A stretch of DNA of 29,447 bases from Acidobacteriota bacterium (GTDB taxonomy: Bacteria > Acidobacteriota > Polarisedimenticolia > JAPUIV01), in assembly GCA_027296665.1 (NCBI GenBank), contig JAPUIV010000111.1, positions 1 through 29,447 of the forward strand, read 5' to 3'. The notes below the pieces were generated by a model. That model ran no database searches, had not been told where the DNA came from, and saw only the letters and a program-made list of their open reading frames with translations. The translations under genes were made by a program, and so were the position numbers. How positions within the stretch are numbered: the stretch's first letter is position 1; every line of letters starts with the position of its first letter. Shown piece after piece: positions 1-6,447 of the stretch.

Positions 1-130
1 AGCTGCGGAGCATCACGCCGCGGTTGAACAGCGTGCGGCCGGCCGGGGCAACGATCTGGGCCCGGGCCGGTACCGCGGCGGCGAGAGTCAGCAAACCGGC
101 GGAAATCACAACTAATGCACGATGGTTGAT
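1..130 (-). CDS. N-terminus of an exported protein (partial, runs off left edge)
   Basis: Read leftward from about 130, one open frame gives a typical Sec signal peptide: a short basic start (NHRALVV), a hydrophobic core (ISAGLLTLAAAV) and an Ala-x-Ala type end (PARAQ). It is followed by IVAPAGRTLFNRGVMLRS up to the window edge. The frame is closed upstream by a TAA at 158-160. No ATG is available. Either translation begins at GTG (107-109), which has no ribosome binding site, or at an ATC codon (128-130) placed 5 nt after a GGAG. The signal peptide has its usual basic N-terminus only with the upstream start. A promoter fits just upstream (157-185). The mature family is not recognisable from 18 residues; a periplasmic or outer-membrane protein is likely. 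I am fairly sure it is a gene but unsure of its start. Confidence 0.55.
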   Translation of the reverse strand, partial: MNHRALVVISAGLLTLAAAVPARAQIVAPAGRTLFNRGVMLRS

Positions 131-156
131 AAATTCTCCAGAATTACCCTCTCCAC

Positions 157-185
157 CTTATCCTTGGAGCCGGCTACGGAGTCAA
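157..185 (-). promoter_or_regulatory. Sigma-70-like promoter for the leftward partial gene
   Basis: On the minus strand TTGACT (180-185) is followed by a 17-bp spacer and GATAAG (157-162). This is 5/6 and 4/6 to consensus. The predicted transcript would begin near 150, about 20 nt before the presumed start of the exported-protein gene, and a GGAG lies at 136-139. I see no equally good rightward promoter for the transporter gene in this 120-bp gap. Confidence 0.5.
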
Positions 186-250
186 GGAAAAAAGATCTTT
201 AAAGAAAATTTATCTGGGGGTTGGACCGTTTGGGGTAGTATCAAGCCGCA

Positions 251-1363
251 ATGCCGCGAGTCCTGAAGAACCTCCTCAAGATCCTCGCAGTTCTGATCGT
301 CCTGTTTCTGTTCCTGTTCAGCATCCAGTTGCTGGGACATTCCTTCAAACTGTTCGGCAGGGGGTTTGCCGAGGGTCTTCTCGCCACCACCGCCAACCCC
401 ATCGTTGCCCTGATGATCGGAGTTCTGGCCACGAGCATCGTCCAGTCCTCCTCGACAACTACCTCCATCGTGGTCGGACTCGTCGGCAGCGGCATCCTGC
501 CGGTGGCCCAGGCGGTGCCGATCATCATGGGGGCGAACATTGGCACCTCGATCACCAATACGCTGGTGTCGGTGGGGCACATGGGAAGGAAGGACGAGTT
601 CCGCCGAGCCTTCGCCGGGGCGACCGTGCACGACTTTTTCAACATCATGGCGGTGGCGATCTTCCTGCCGCTGGAGATCTACACCGGGTTTTTGCAGAAA
701 ACTGCAACCCGGTTTGACGGATTCCTGGAGGGATACGGCGGGGCGAAGTGGCCCAACCCCTTAAAGATCATCCTCCGGCCTCCCCTCCACGCGGTCGAGA
801 ATGCCCTGGAATGGGTGGGTTTCGAAGGACGGATTCTTGCTACTGTAGCATTGATTCTCGCCGTCATTCTGATGTTTCTTTCACTTCACTGGATCGTGAA
901 GTTGATGAAATCGATGATGATGGGGACGATGGAGCGGATCTTTCACCGCGTGGTCGCCCGCAACGCCTTTATCGCCATCCTCACGGGTTTGGTCATGACG
1001 GTCCTGGTGCAATCGAGCACGATCACCACATGCCTGATGGTACCTCTGGTCGGGGCCGGCATCCTGACGGTCCGGCAGGTGTTTCCCCTGACCCTGGGAG
1101 CCAACATCGGCACGCCGATCACGGCATTGCTGGCCTCGCTCGCGGTGGACCTTCCCGAGGGAACTGTGATAGCATTATGCCACCTGTTCTTCAACCTGAG
1201 CGCCGTTTCCCTCGTGTTCATCGTGCCGCCCCTCCGAAAGGTGCCGGTCATTCTCGCTGAAGGACTGGCGCGCAGGGCGACCGAAAACCGGTGGTACATT
1301 CCCCTGTATCTGGTGACTGTATTCTTTCTGATCCCGGGATTCTTCATGTTTCTTTTCCGATAG
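251..1363 (+). CDS. Na+/phosphate cotransporter family protein (NptA/YjbB-like, PF02690)
   Basis: This 370-residue integral membrane protein should import or export phosphate coupled to Na+. It has the internal repeat that defines the family. A QSSSTTTS motif lies in the N-terminal half, followed by GANIGTSITN. A matching QSSTITTC lies in the C-terminal half, followed by GANIGTPITA. Hydrophobic segments occupy most of residues 8-120 and 195-330, and the chain ends in a last hydrophobic stretch (YLVTVFFLIPGFFMFLF). The family often carries a C-terminal PhoU domain. Here the chain stops right after the membrane part, and the PhoU-like domain is a separate gene 26 bp downstream, so the pair is probably one operon and one functional unit. 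The start at 251 is the first ATG and leaves a short basic N-terminus; its ribosome binding site is weak. Confidence 0.88.
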   Translation: MPRVLKNLLKILAVLIVLFLFLFSIQLLGHSFKLFGRGFAEGLLATTANPIVALMIGVLATSIVQSSSTTTSIVVGLVGSGILPVAQAVPIIMGANIGTSITNTLVSVGHMGRKDEFRRAFAGATVHDFFNIMAVAIFLPLEIYTGFLQKTATRFDGFLEGYGGAKWPNPLKIILRPPLHAVENALEWVGFEGRILATVALILAVILMFLSLHWIVKLMKSMMMGTMERIFHRVVARNAFIAILTGLVMTVLVQSSTITTCLMVPLVGAGILTVRQVFPLTLGANIGTPITALLASLAVDLPEGTVIALCHLFFNLSAVSLVFIVPPLRKVPVILAEGLARRATENRWYIPLYLVTVFFLIPGFFMFLFR

Positions 1364-1389
1364 TTCGGAGGATAGGGGAGGTCGACCCG

Positions 1390-2055
1390 ATGTTCAATGA
1401 GATCCTGAAAGCCTGGCGGGGTGAGAGTCTGCTCAATGACATGCTCCGCATCTTTGATCGGATGCTGGACGACACCTGCGGCATGTACGACAAGGTTACC
1501 TCCTGGCTGTTCCAGAACCAGCGGCGGGAGGCGGCCGGCAAGGAGGTCTATCAGGCGGACCGGCGGGTGAACTCGGCGGAACGGGAGATCCGCCGTATGC
1601 TTGTCGAGCACCTGTCGATCTCGCACCGGGATCTGGGTCCCTGTCTGGCCCTGATGAGCACCGTCAAGGACGCCGAACGGATCGGTGACTACTGCAAGAA
1701 CCTGTTCGAAGTCCTCGAATTGCACCCGGAATCGCTGGAGAAAAACCAGTACACCGCGGAGATGGAATCGATCGCCAAGGAGATCGGCGGCCTGTTCGAT
1801 CTGACCCGGAAGGCCTTCAAGGAATCGAACGAAGGCGACGCCTCGGAGGTGATCGACCGGAACCGGAAGATCCTGCCGCGTTGCGATCAGGTGCTGGAGA
1901 AACTGGTCGAGGACAAGGTTTCCACCCGGGAGGCGGTCACCTATACCCTGATCGCCCGGCACATGAAACGGGTCGCCTCCCACCTGGGCAACATCGCCTC
2001 GAGTGTCCTGTTGCCTCTCCACCAGATCGACTATCCCAGCAAGATCCAGAACTGA
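1390..2055 (+). CDS. PhoU-domain protein, partner of the upstream phosphate transporter
   Basis: A 221-residue, largely helical soluble protein. The N-terminal part (MFNEILKAWRGESLLNDMLRIFDRMLDD) and the repeated acidic/arginine helices resemble PhoU domains. These include VNSAEREIRRMLVEHL, MSTVKDAERIGDYCKNLFEV near residues 92-112, and LIARHMKRVASHLGNIASSV near 192-211. The two E/D-x3-R-x-x-D-like helices are where PhoU proteins bind metal clusters. It likely tunes the Na/Pi transporter encoded just before it. The start at ATG 1390 is chosen because it follows AGGGGAGG (1374-1381) with good spacing. An upstream in-frame ATG at 1291 would overlap the transporter gene deeply. Next gene: 14 bp further on, same strand. 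Confidence 0.8.
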   Translation: MFNEILKAWRGESLLNDMLRIFDRMLDDTCGMYDKVTSWLFQNQRREAAGKEVYQADRRVNSAEREIRRMLVEHLSISHRDLGPCLALMSTVKDAERIGDYCKNLFEVLELHPESLEKNQYTAEMESIAKEIGGLFDLTRKAFKESNEGDASEVIDRNRKILPRCDQVLEKLVEDKVSTREAVTYTLIARHMKRVASHLGNIASSVLLPLHQIDYPSKIQN

Positions 2056-2069
2056 TCCGGAGGGGAGGA

Positions 2070-3620
2070 ATGCGGAAACACTCTGCCCAGATCGGTCTCT
2101 TCTGCCTGTATCTCCTATGCGGCTTTGCCTCCGAAGGGGGGCTTCGCGCGGAGGGGGAGCCCGGTCCTGCTTCCGATCCGGTCGGGAGGGCCGCGGCGGC
2201 CCTGGCCGAGGACGGTTCCCAGCCGGAACGGTGGCGATCCCTGGTCTTTTCCCTGATGTCGCGCGACGATCCGGGGGACCGGCGCGAAGCGGTTGAGGTC
2301 GCTCGGGAGGCGGAGGAGAGATTCCCCACCTCCTCCGAGGTGGTCTCGATTCGCGCCCGGGCCCTGGTCTTCCTGGGAGAGTTCGAGGAAGGTTCGGCAA
2401 CCGCCCGGAGGGCGATCTCCCTGAAGGAAAGCAATGCCGAGGCGCATGTCGCCCTGGGGGAGGTGTACCTGGCGGAATGGCGGCTGGACGACGCCCAGAG
2501 GGAACTGGAGCGGGCCGCGGCGCTGTCGTCCACCCAACCCGATGCTTATTTCCTGCTTGCGTCTCTCTTCGCGAGAAGGAAACTGTATCCTCTCGCCGCG
2601 GATAACCTCGAGATCTACAACCGGATCATGAAAGGGGATCAGACGCCTTTCCGCGGGCTCGGTACCAGCAAGGAGGGAAAGGTCGGGGTGTGGCGCGCGA
2701 TGGGCGGGCGAACCCCGTTCGCGGTTGACGGGGATGCGGTCGTGACCACGGTGCCGATGCACCGGGCGAAGAGCGGCCTCCATCTGATCAAGGTGAAACC
2801 GAATGGCGGAAAAAGGGAATGGTTCGATATCGATTCCGGATCGGAGTCGCTTCTGATCTCACATTCCCTGATGCGGAAACTGGGGCTCAAGGAGATCTCC
2901 ACCACCTTGGTGACCGGGATCGGGGGCAAGGTGGTCCGGAGCCGGACAGCCATTCTCGATAGCCTCACCCTCGGTGATTTCACCATCCGCAACATCCCCG
3001 TGGAGGTCATGGAGTCCTTTCCGAAACACAAAGGGAAGGCGGTTTCGGGGAGAATCGGACAGTCCTTCCTGCGGGAATTCATCGTCACCATGAACTTTCC
3101 CGGCAAGACCTTCACCCTGGAGCTGCCCCGGCGGCAACTTCAGAACCAGCCGGAAGGGAAGGGACGGGGCCGGCCCTCCCTGAAGCACAGGATTCCGATG
3201 TGGTACCCGTCGATCACGATGGGGACCTGGGAGGAAGCGGTGACCGTCCCTTTCCTGTGGGACACCGGAGCGGGCCTGAGTGTTCTCGACGCCCGCCTCT
3301 TCGGGTCGAACCTGCCTCTTCCCGCCTTTCAGAAGAAGAGCCGGAAGGGGAAGGATGGGACCGGCGAGATCATCGCGTACAGGAAGTTGGCCGCCTTTTC
3401 CCGGCTTCGGATCGATGACCTCACCTTCAGCATTCAACCCACGGTCCTGGACCTCCGCCTGATCAACCGCCGGGCGCCCTATCTCGGGGGTATTCTCGGG
3501 GCAGAGGCCATGAAGGATTACCAGGTCACTTTCGATTACTTCCGGGGGGAGCTGCGGCTGCAGAAGGTAAATCTCCCTTCCCGCAAGCGGAACGGTCCGT
3601 CCGGATCGGTTGAAAATTGA
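2070..3620 (+). CDS. Exported TPR protein with two retropepsin-like aspartyl protease domains
   Basis: A 516-residue protein with an N-terminal signal sequence (about residues 1-26, MRKHSAQIGLFCLYLLCGFA). An alpha-helical TPR-like region follows at about 55-190 (ARALVFLGEFEEGSATARRA, AHVALGEVYLAEWRLDDA, AYFLLASLFARRKL). Two retropepsin-like aspartyl protease domains come next. The first has its active-site triad as D255-S-G (WFDIDSGSESLLIS). The second has D398-T-G (PFLWDTGAGLSVLD). Both are followed by a hydrophobic-glycine motif (ISGRIGQSFL-like, GGILGAEAMKDY) as in this fold. Retropepsins act as dimers, so two domains in one chain could form an internal active site, as pepsins do. The start at ATG 2070 follows GGAGGGGAGG closely. 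Substrate unknown; extracytoplasmic location inferred from the signal sequence. Confidence 0.75.
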   Translation: MRKHSAQIGLFCLYLLCGFASEGGLRAEGEPGPASDPVGRAAAALAEDGSQPERWRSLVFSLMSRDDPGDRREAVEVAREAEERFPTSSEVVSIRARALVFLGEFEEGSATARRAISLKESNAEAHVALGEVYLAEWRLDDAQRELERAAALSSTQPDAYFLLASLFARRKLYPLAADNLEIYNRIMKGDQTPFRGLGTSKEGKVGVWRAMGGRTPFAVDGDAVVTTVPMHRAKSGLHLIKVKPNGGKREWFDIDSGSESLLISHSLMRKLGLKEISTTLVTGIGGKVVRSRTAILDSLTLGDFTIRNIPVEVMESFPKHKGKAVSGRIGQSFLREFIVTMNFPGKTFTLELPRRQLQNQPEGKGRGRPSLKHRIPMWYPSITMGTWEEAVTVPFLWDTGAGLSVLDARLFGSNLPLPAFQKKSRKGKDGTGEIIAYRKLAAFSRLRIDDLTFSIQPTVLDLRLINRRAPYLGGILGAEAMKDYQVTFDYFRGELRLQKVNLPSRKRNGPSGSVEN

Positions 3621-3634
3621 CATCCCGTTCAATT

Positions 3635-3662
3635 TTGGTTCCGGGAATCAATAGGTTATAAT
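3635..3662 (+). promoter_or_regulatory. Likely promoter of the ferredoxin gene
   Basis: A perfect TATAAT lies at 3657-3662, preceded at a 16-bp spacing by TTGGTT (3635-3640). A transcript would start near 3669, some 11 nt before the first ATG of the ferredoxin gene. A perfect TTGACA also occurs at 3617-3622, overlapping the end of the protease gene, but it is 34 bp from the TATAAT and cannot pair with it in one sigma-70 promoter. Confidence 0.45.
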
Positions 3663-3679
3663 CAATCCTTACCGCGGAG

Positions 3680-4021
3680 ATGCCGAGTTTAATGCCCGAG
3701 CACAAATTTCTCAAAAAGCAGCCAAAACGCCTCGCGGTCGTCGACCAGGCCGCCTGCACCGGTTGCGCCGGCTCGCCCGCCTGCGTCATCTTCTGCGAAA
3801 CGGTCATGGTCAAGAACCAGGTCGTTGACGCCATTCGCGTGGTCGAGGCGCCCCAGAATCCGTTCGAACTGGCGGTGGTCGAGTATGATAAATGCATCGG
3901 CTGCGCTCTTTGCGCCAAGGTTTGTCCCTGGGACGCGATCACGATGTACAGCCACGACGAGGCGTTGGAGATCGCTCCCTCCGTGACGATCATCCCGCAC
4001 CGTCCCGCCCTCGCGTCATGA
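3680..4021 (+). CDS. Ferredoxin-type protein with two [4Fe-4S] motifs
   Basis: A 113-residue soluble electron carrier. Eight cysteines form two cluster motifs. The first is C26-x2-C29-x5-C35-x3-C39 (ACTGCAGSPACVIFC), slightly longer than the standard C-x2-C-x2-C-x3-C. The second is canonical: C72-x2-C75-x2-C78-x3-C82-P (CIGCALCAKVCPWD). The partner enzyme is not encoded next to it, so the redox pathway cannot be named. ATG 3680 abuts a GCGGAG, which is tight. ATG 3692 is an alternative with 12-nt spacing to the same GGAG and would remove four residues. The gene overlaps the next one by 4 nt (ATGA). Confidence 0.8.
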   Translation: MPSLMPEHKFLKKQPKRLAVVDQAACTGCAGSPACVIFCETVMVKNQVVDAIRVVEAPQNPFELAVVEYDKCIGCALCAKVCPWDAITMYSHDEALEIAPSVTIIPHRPALAS

Positions 4022-4569
4022 AATGCCGGTCCCTGTTACGGTCTATGACCCGATCGGTTCCGGGGCTCTCCGTCCTGACTCTTGTCAGCCTGTCTCTCAT
4101 CGGGTGCAGTGATGATGTGACGGAGATCTTCCAGATCGCGGACTGCGGCCTGGAGCGCCTGGACCTCACCGGCACCTGGACGGTCGCATTCACTGACGAT
4201 ACTTCCATCCTTTTTAACTGCAACGGTGTTGGGCCTGCGCCACCCACCGTGACCGTCGGTCCTCCATCCTTCGTGTTCAACGATATTTCGGTGTTCGCCA
4301 GCGCCGCCAACGTCGGGTTCCGGTTCGAGGATTCCGCCAACCTCCTGGACGGAAACGTCGAGGCCGACTCCTGCCTGATGCTCATCTCCCTGTTCGACCA
4401 GGACGAATCCCAGTTCCTCCAGTGCTTCGGGACCTTCGACCGGCCGAGCGGCGTCATGCTGGGCGGTTGCGATTCCACCGCGGTGGTCGATCCGCTCAAC
4501 ACCTCGACGGTTCTCGCCGATTGCGACCTCAACCCGATTCTCGGTGTCACGGTCACCATCACTCCCTGA
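4018..4569 (+). CDS. Small secreted lipoprotein of unknown function
   Basis: A 183-residue protein with a basic N-terminus, a hydrophobic stretch (VPGLSVLTLVSLSLIGC) and a lipobox L-I-G-C, so it is probably lipidated at that cysteine near residue 30. The mature part is rich in Thr, Val, Asp and Phe, with a beta-sheet-like character (LDLTGTWTVAFTDDTSILFNC, FVFNDISVFASAANVGFRFED) and five or six further cysteines that could form disulfides. The opening 'LTGTW' pattern recalls small beta-barrel, lipocalin-like lipoproteins, but I cannot assign a family. Its start overlaps the ferredoxin stop (ATGA), and the DUF167 gene starts 1 nt after its stop, so it is translationally embedded in this operon. 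Confidence 0.65.
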   Translation: MKCRSLLRSMTRSVPGLSVLTLVSLSLIGCSDDVTEIFQIADCGLERLDLTGTWTVAFTDDTSILFNCNGVGPAPPTVTVGPPSFVFNDISVFASAANVGFRFEDSANLLDGNVEADSCLMLISLFDQDESQFLQCFGTFDRPSGVMLGGCDSTAVVDPLNTSTVLADCDLNPILGVTVTITP

Positions 4570-4570
4570 A

Positions 4571-4888
4571 ATGGACTCGATTCGAATCGACGCGAACCGG
4601 GATGGGTGCAGGGTCGGGCTGCGCGTCCTGCCCGGCGGTTCAAGAGATTCGATCGAGGGCGCCTTCGACGGCCGGCTCCGGGTCCGCGTGCGTGCGGCGC
4701 CCGAACGGGGAAAGGCCAACCGCGCCGTGATCCGACTGCTCGGCCGGTGCCTGGACATACCCGGAAGTTCGCTGGAAATCGTCGCGGGGCACGGCTCGCG
4801 CGACAAGGTTCTCCAGGTCCACGGGTTGGATCCGGACCAACTTGCAGCGAAATTGCGGGAGATCTCTCCGAAAAATAAAGCTCCCTGA
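4571..4888 (+). CDS. DUF167 (YggU-like) family protein
   Basis: A 105-residue protein matching the compact DUF167/YggU fold. It has an N-terminal strand with GCRVGLRVLPGGSRDSIEGAFDGRLRVRV, then the highly conserved APERGKANRAVIRLLGRCL segment near residues 48-66, and a final IVAGHGSRDKVLQV strand. Family members are about 95-110 residues, so the length fits. The biochemical role is unknown; in many genomes it sits near yggT or proC, which is not the case here. ATG 4571 lies 1 nt after the lipoprotein stop. An in-frame upstream ATG at 4544 would only add a tail unlike the family. Confidence 0.85.
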   Translation: MDSIRIDANRDGCRVGLRVLPGGSRDSIEGAFDGRLRVRVRAAPERGKANRAVIRLLGRCLDIPGSSLEIVAGHGSRDKVLQVHGLDPDQLAAKLREISPKNKAP

Positions 4889-4906
4889 ATGGTCTCCCCC
4901 GGGGGA

Positions 4907-4915
4907 TGGTATGAT
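4907..4915 (+). promoter_or_regulatory. Extended -10 element before the peptidase gene
   Basis: TGGTATGAT matches the extended -10 form TGn-TATAAT with one change in the hexamer. No good -35 hexamer precedes it. Transcription would begin near 4922, about 18 nt before the ATG at 4940. The same kind of element precedes two other genes in the window (24765-24773 and 27251-27259). Confidence 0.4.
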
Positions 4916-4939
4916 TCGGCCAAACTGAAGGAGATTGAA

Positions 4940-6442
4940 ATGCATTATTCCCATCATTCTGAGAGGCTCCCCTGGAGGGTCTCCGCGGTTCTTGCCGGGG
5001 CTTTGATCCTCGCCGCCGCGCCCGGCAGCTTCGCCCAGGAAACGGCCGATCCCCTCGGCAAGGCCTTGCTGGGACCGACCGGGATCATTGAGGATCTGAG
5101 GTATCTGTGCGACGTGATTGGCGGAAGAGTGACCGGGACTCCTGCCTGCGAACGATCGATCGACTGGGCCGTGGAGCGGTTCCGGCAGGCAGGCATCGAG
5201 AATGTCCGGACCGAGAAGTTCCAGATGCCGGCGGCCTGGGAGGAACTGACCGCACGGGCGGAAGCGATCTTGCCCACCCGGTTCCCCATCCGGGTGGCCT
5301 CCATGGGGTACTCGCCGTCCACTCCGGAGGGGGGGATCGTGGCCCCCGTGGTCGATATCGGCGAGGGGAGGGAAATCGATTTCCGTAAAGCCGGGGAGAA
5401 GGTCCGGGGGGGAATTCTCCTGCTCCGCTCGGAGATCCTCGATTCCCTGGAGAACCTGTTCCTCGAGTACCTGCGATTGCCCGGCATCATTCAGCGCGCC
5501 GAGGAGGCTGGCGCCCTTGCTCTGGTGGAAGTTTCCACCCGGCCCCGCAACCTCCTGTACCGTCATGTGGCCGCCTTCGGCGTAGATGTCGATCTCCCGA
5601 TCGCCCTGGCTTCGAGGGAGGATTCGATGCGCCTTCTCCGCCTTCTGGATGCGGGAGAGGATGTCCAGATCCGGCTGGCTCTCGATAATAGAAGCCGGGC
5701 GCCGTTCGAGAGCCGGAATGTGGTGGCCGAGATCCGGGGAAGCGAACGGCCGGAGGAGATCGTCGTCCTGGGGGCTCACCTCGACTCGTGGGCGCTGGGA
5801 ACCGGGGCGCTGGACAACGGCTGTAACGTGGCGCTGGTGATCGACATCGCCAGGGCCATTCAGGCCATGGACCGGAAGCCGAGCCGGACGATCCGGTTCG
5901 TCCTGTTCACCGGAGAGGAGCAGGGGATGTGGGGCTCGCGGGGATATGTCCGGGCACATCGCAACGAGATGGACCGGCATGTTGCCGCGGTGATCGTCGA
6001 TCTCGGATCGGGGAGGATCGAGGGATTTTCCCTCGGCGGGAGGTCCGATCTCAAGCCCGCGATAGAGGAGATCCTTTCCCCCTTCAAGGACTGGAACGCG
6101 GGTAATCACACCACCGATGCCTTCGTCGGCACCGATAACTTCGACTTTCTGCTGGAAGGCGTTCCGAACCTCGTCGCCAACCAGGACGCGGCGCCGTACC
6201 TGCCCGAGTACCATGCCGAGTCGGACACCTTCGACAAGATCGATATCGAGACACTGAAGGCGAACACCGCGCTGGTAGGCCTTCTCATCCGGGAACTCGC
6301 CGACCTCCCGGATCGGCTGGGCCCGCGCCAGAACCGTGCAGAGGTAGCGAACCTCATGGCCGAAACGGGTGTCGGCGGCCAGATGCGCACCTTCGGATTC
6401 TGGATCGATTGGGAAGAGCGGCGTCGTGGAAGAACGGAGTAG
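4940..6442 (+). CDS. Secreted M28-family zinc aminopeptidase
   Basis: A 500-residue exopeptidase predicted to release N-terminal amino acids outside the cytoplasm. A signal peptide spans residues 1-32 (cut after PGSFAQ). A PA-like insert (about 120-235, including GGILLLRSEI and AEEAGALALVEV) precedes the catalytic domain. Metal ligands of M28 peptidases are visible: H280-L-D282 in GAHLDSWALG, bridging D292 in TGALDNG, catalytic E326-E327 in FTGEEQG, an Asp in TDAFVGTDNFDF, and His in the terminal YHAESDTFDKID. The start at ATG 4940 is preceded by GAAGGAG at 4927-4933; an ATG at 4889 lacks this and would spoil the signal peptide. The stop lies 5 bp from the convergent selenoprotein gene. Confidence 0.88.
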   Translation: MHYSHHSERLPWRVSAVLAGALILAAAPGSFAQETADPLGKALLGPTGIIEDLRYLCDVIGGRVTGTPACERSIDWAVERFRQAGIENVRTEKFQMPAAWEELTARAEAILPTRFPIRVASMGYSPSTPEGGIVAPVVDIGEGREIDFRKAGEKVRGGILLLRSEILDSLENLFLEYLRLPGIIQRAEEAGALALVEVSTRPRNLLYRHVAAFGVDVDLPIALASREDSMRLLRLLDAGEDVQIRLALDNRSRAPFESRNVVAEIRGSERPEEIVVLGAHLDSWALGTGALDNGCNVALVIDIARAIQAMDRKPSRTIRFVLFTGEEQGMWGSRGYVRAHRNEMDRHVAAVIVDLGSGRIEGFSLGGRSDLKPAIEEILSPFKDWNAGNHTTDAFVGTDNFDFLLEGVPNLVANQDAAPYLPEYHAESDTFDKIDIETLKANTALVGLLIRELADLPDRLGPRQNRAEVANLMAETGVGGQMRTFGFWIDWEERRRGRTE

Positions 6443-6447
6443 GATCT

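Noticed and set aside
24..266. Rightward open frame at the left edge.
   Set aside because: It overlaps the leftward signal-peptide gene and the start of the transporter, has no ribosome binding site, and its product resembles nothing.
3617..3662. TTGACA and TATAAT as one promoter before the ferredoxin gene.
   Set aside because: They are 34 bp apart; sigma-70 needs about 16-18. The weaker TTGGTT at 3635 fits the TATAAT better.
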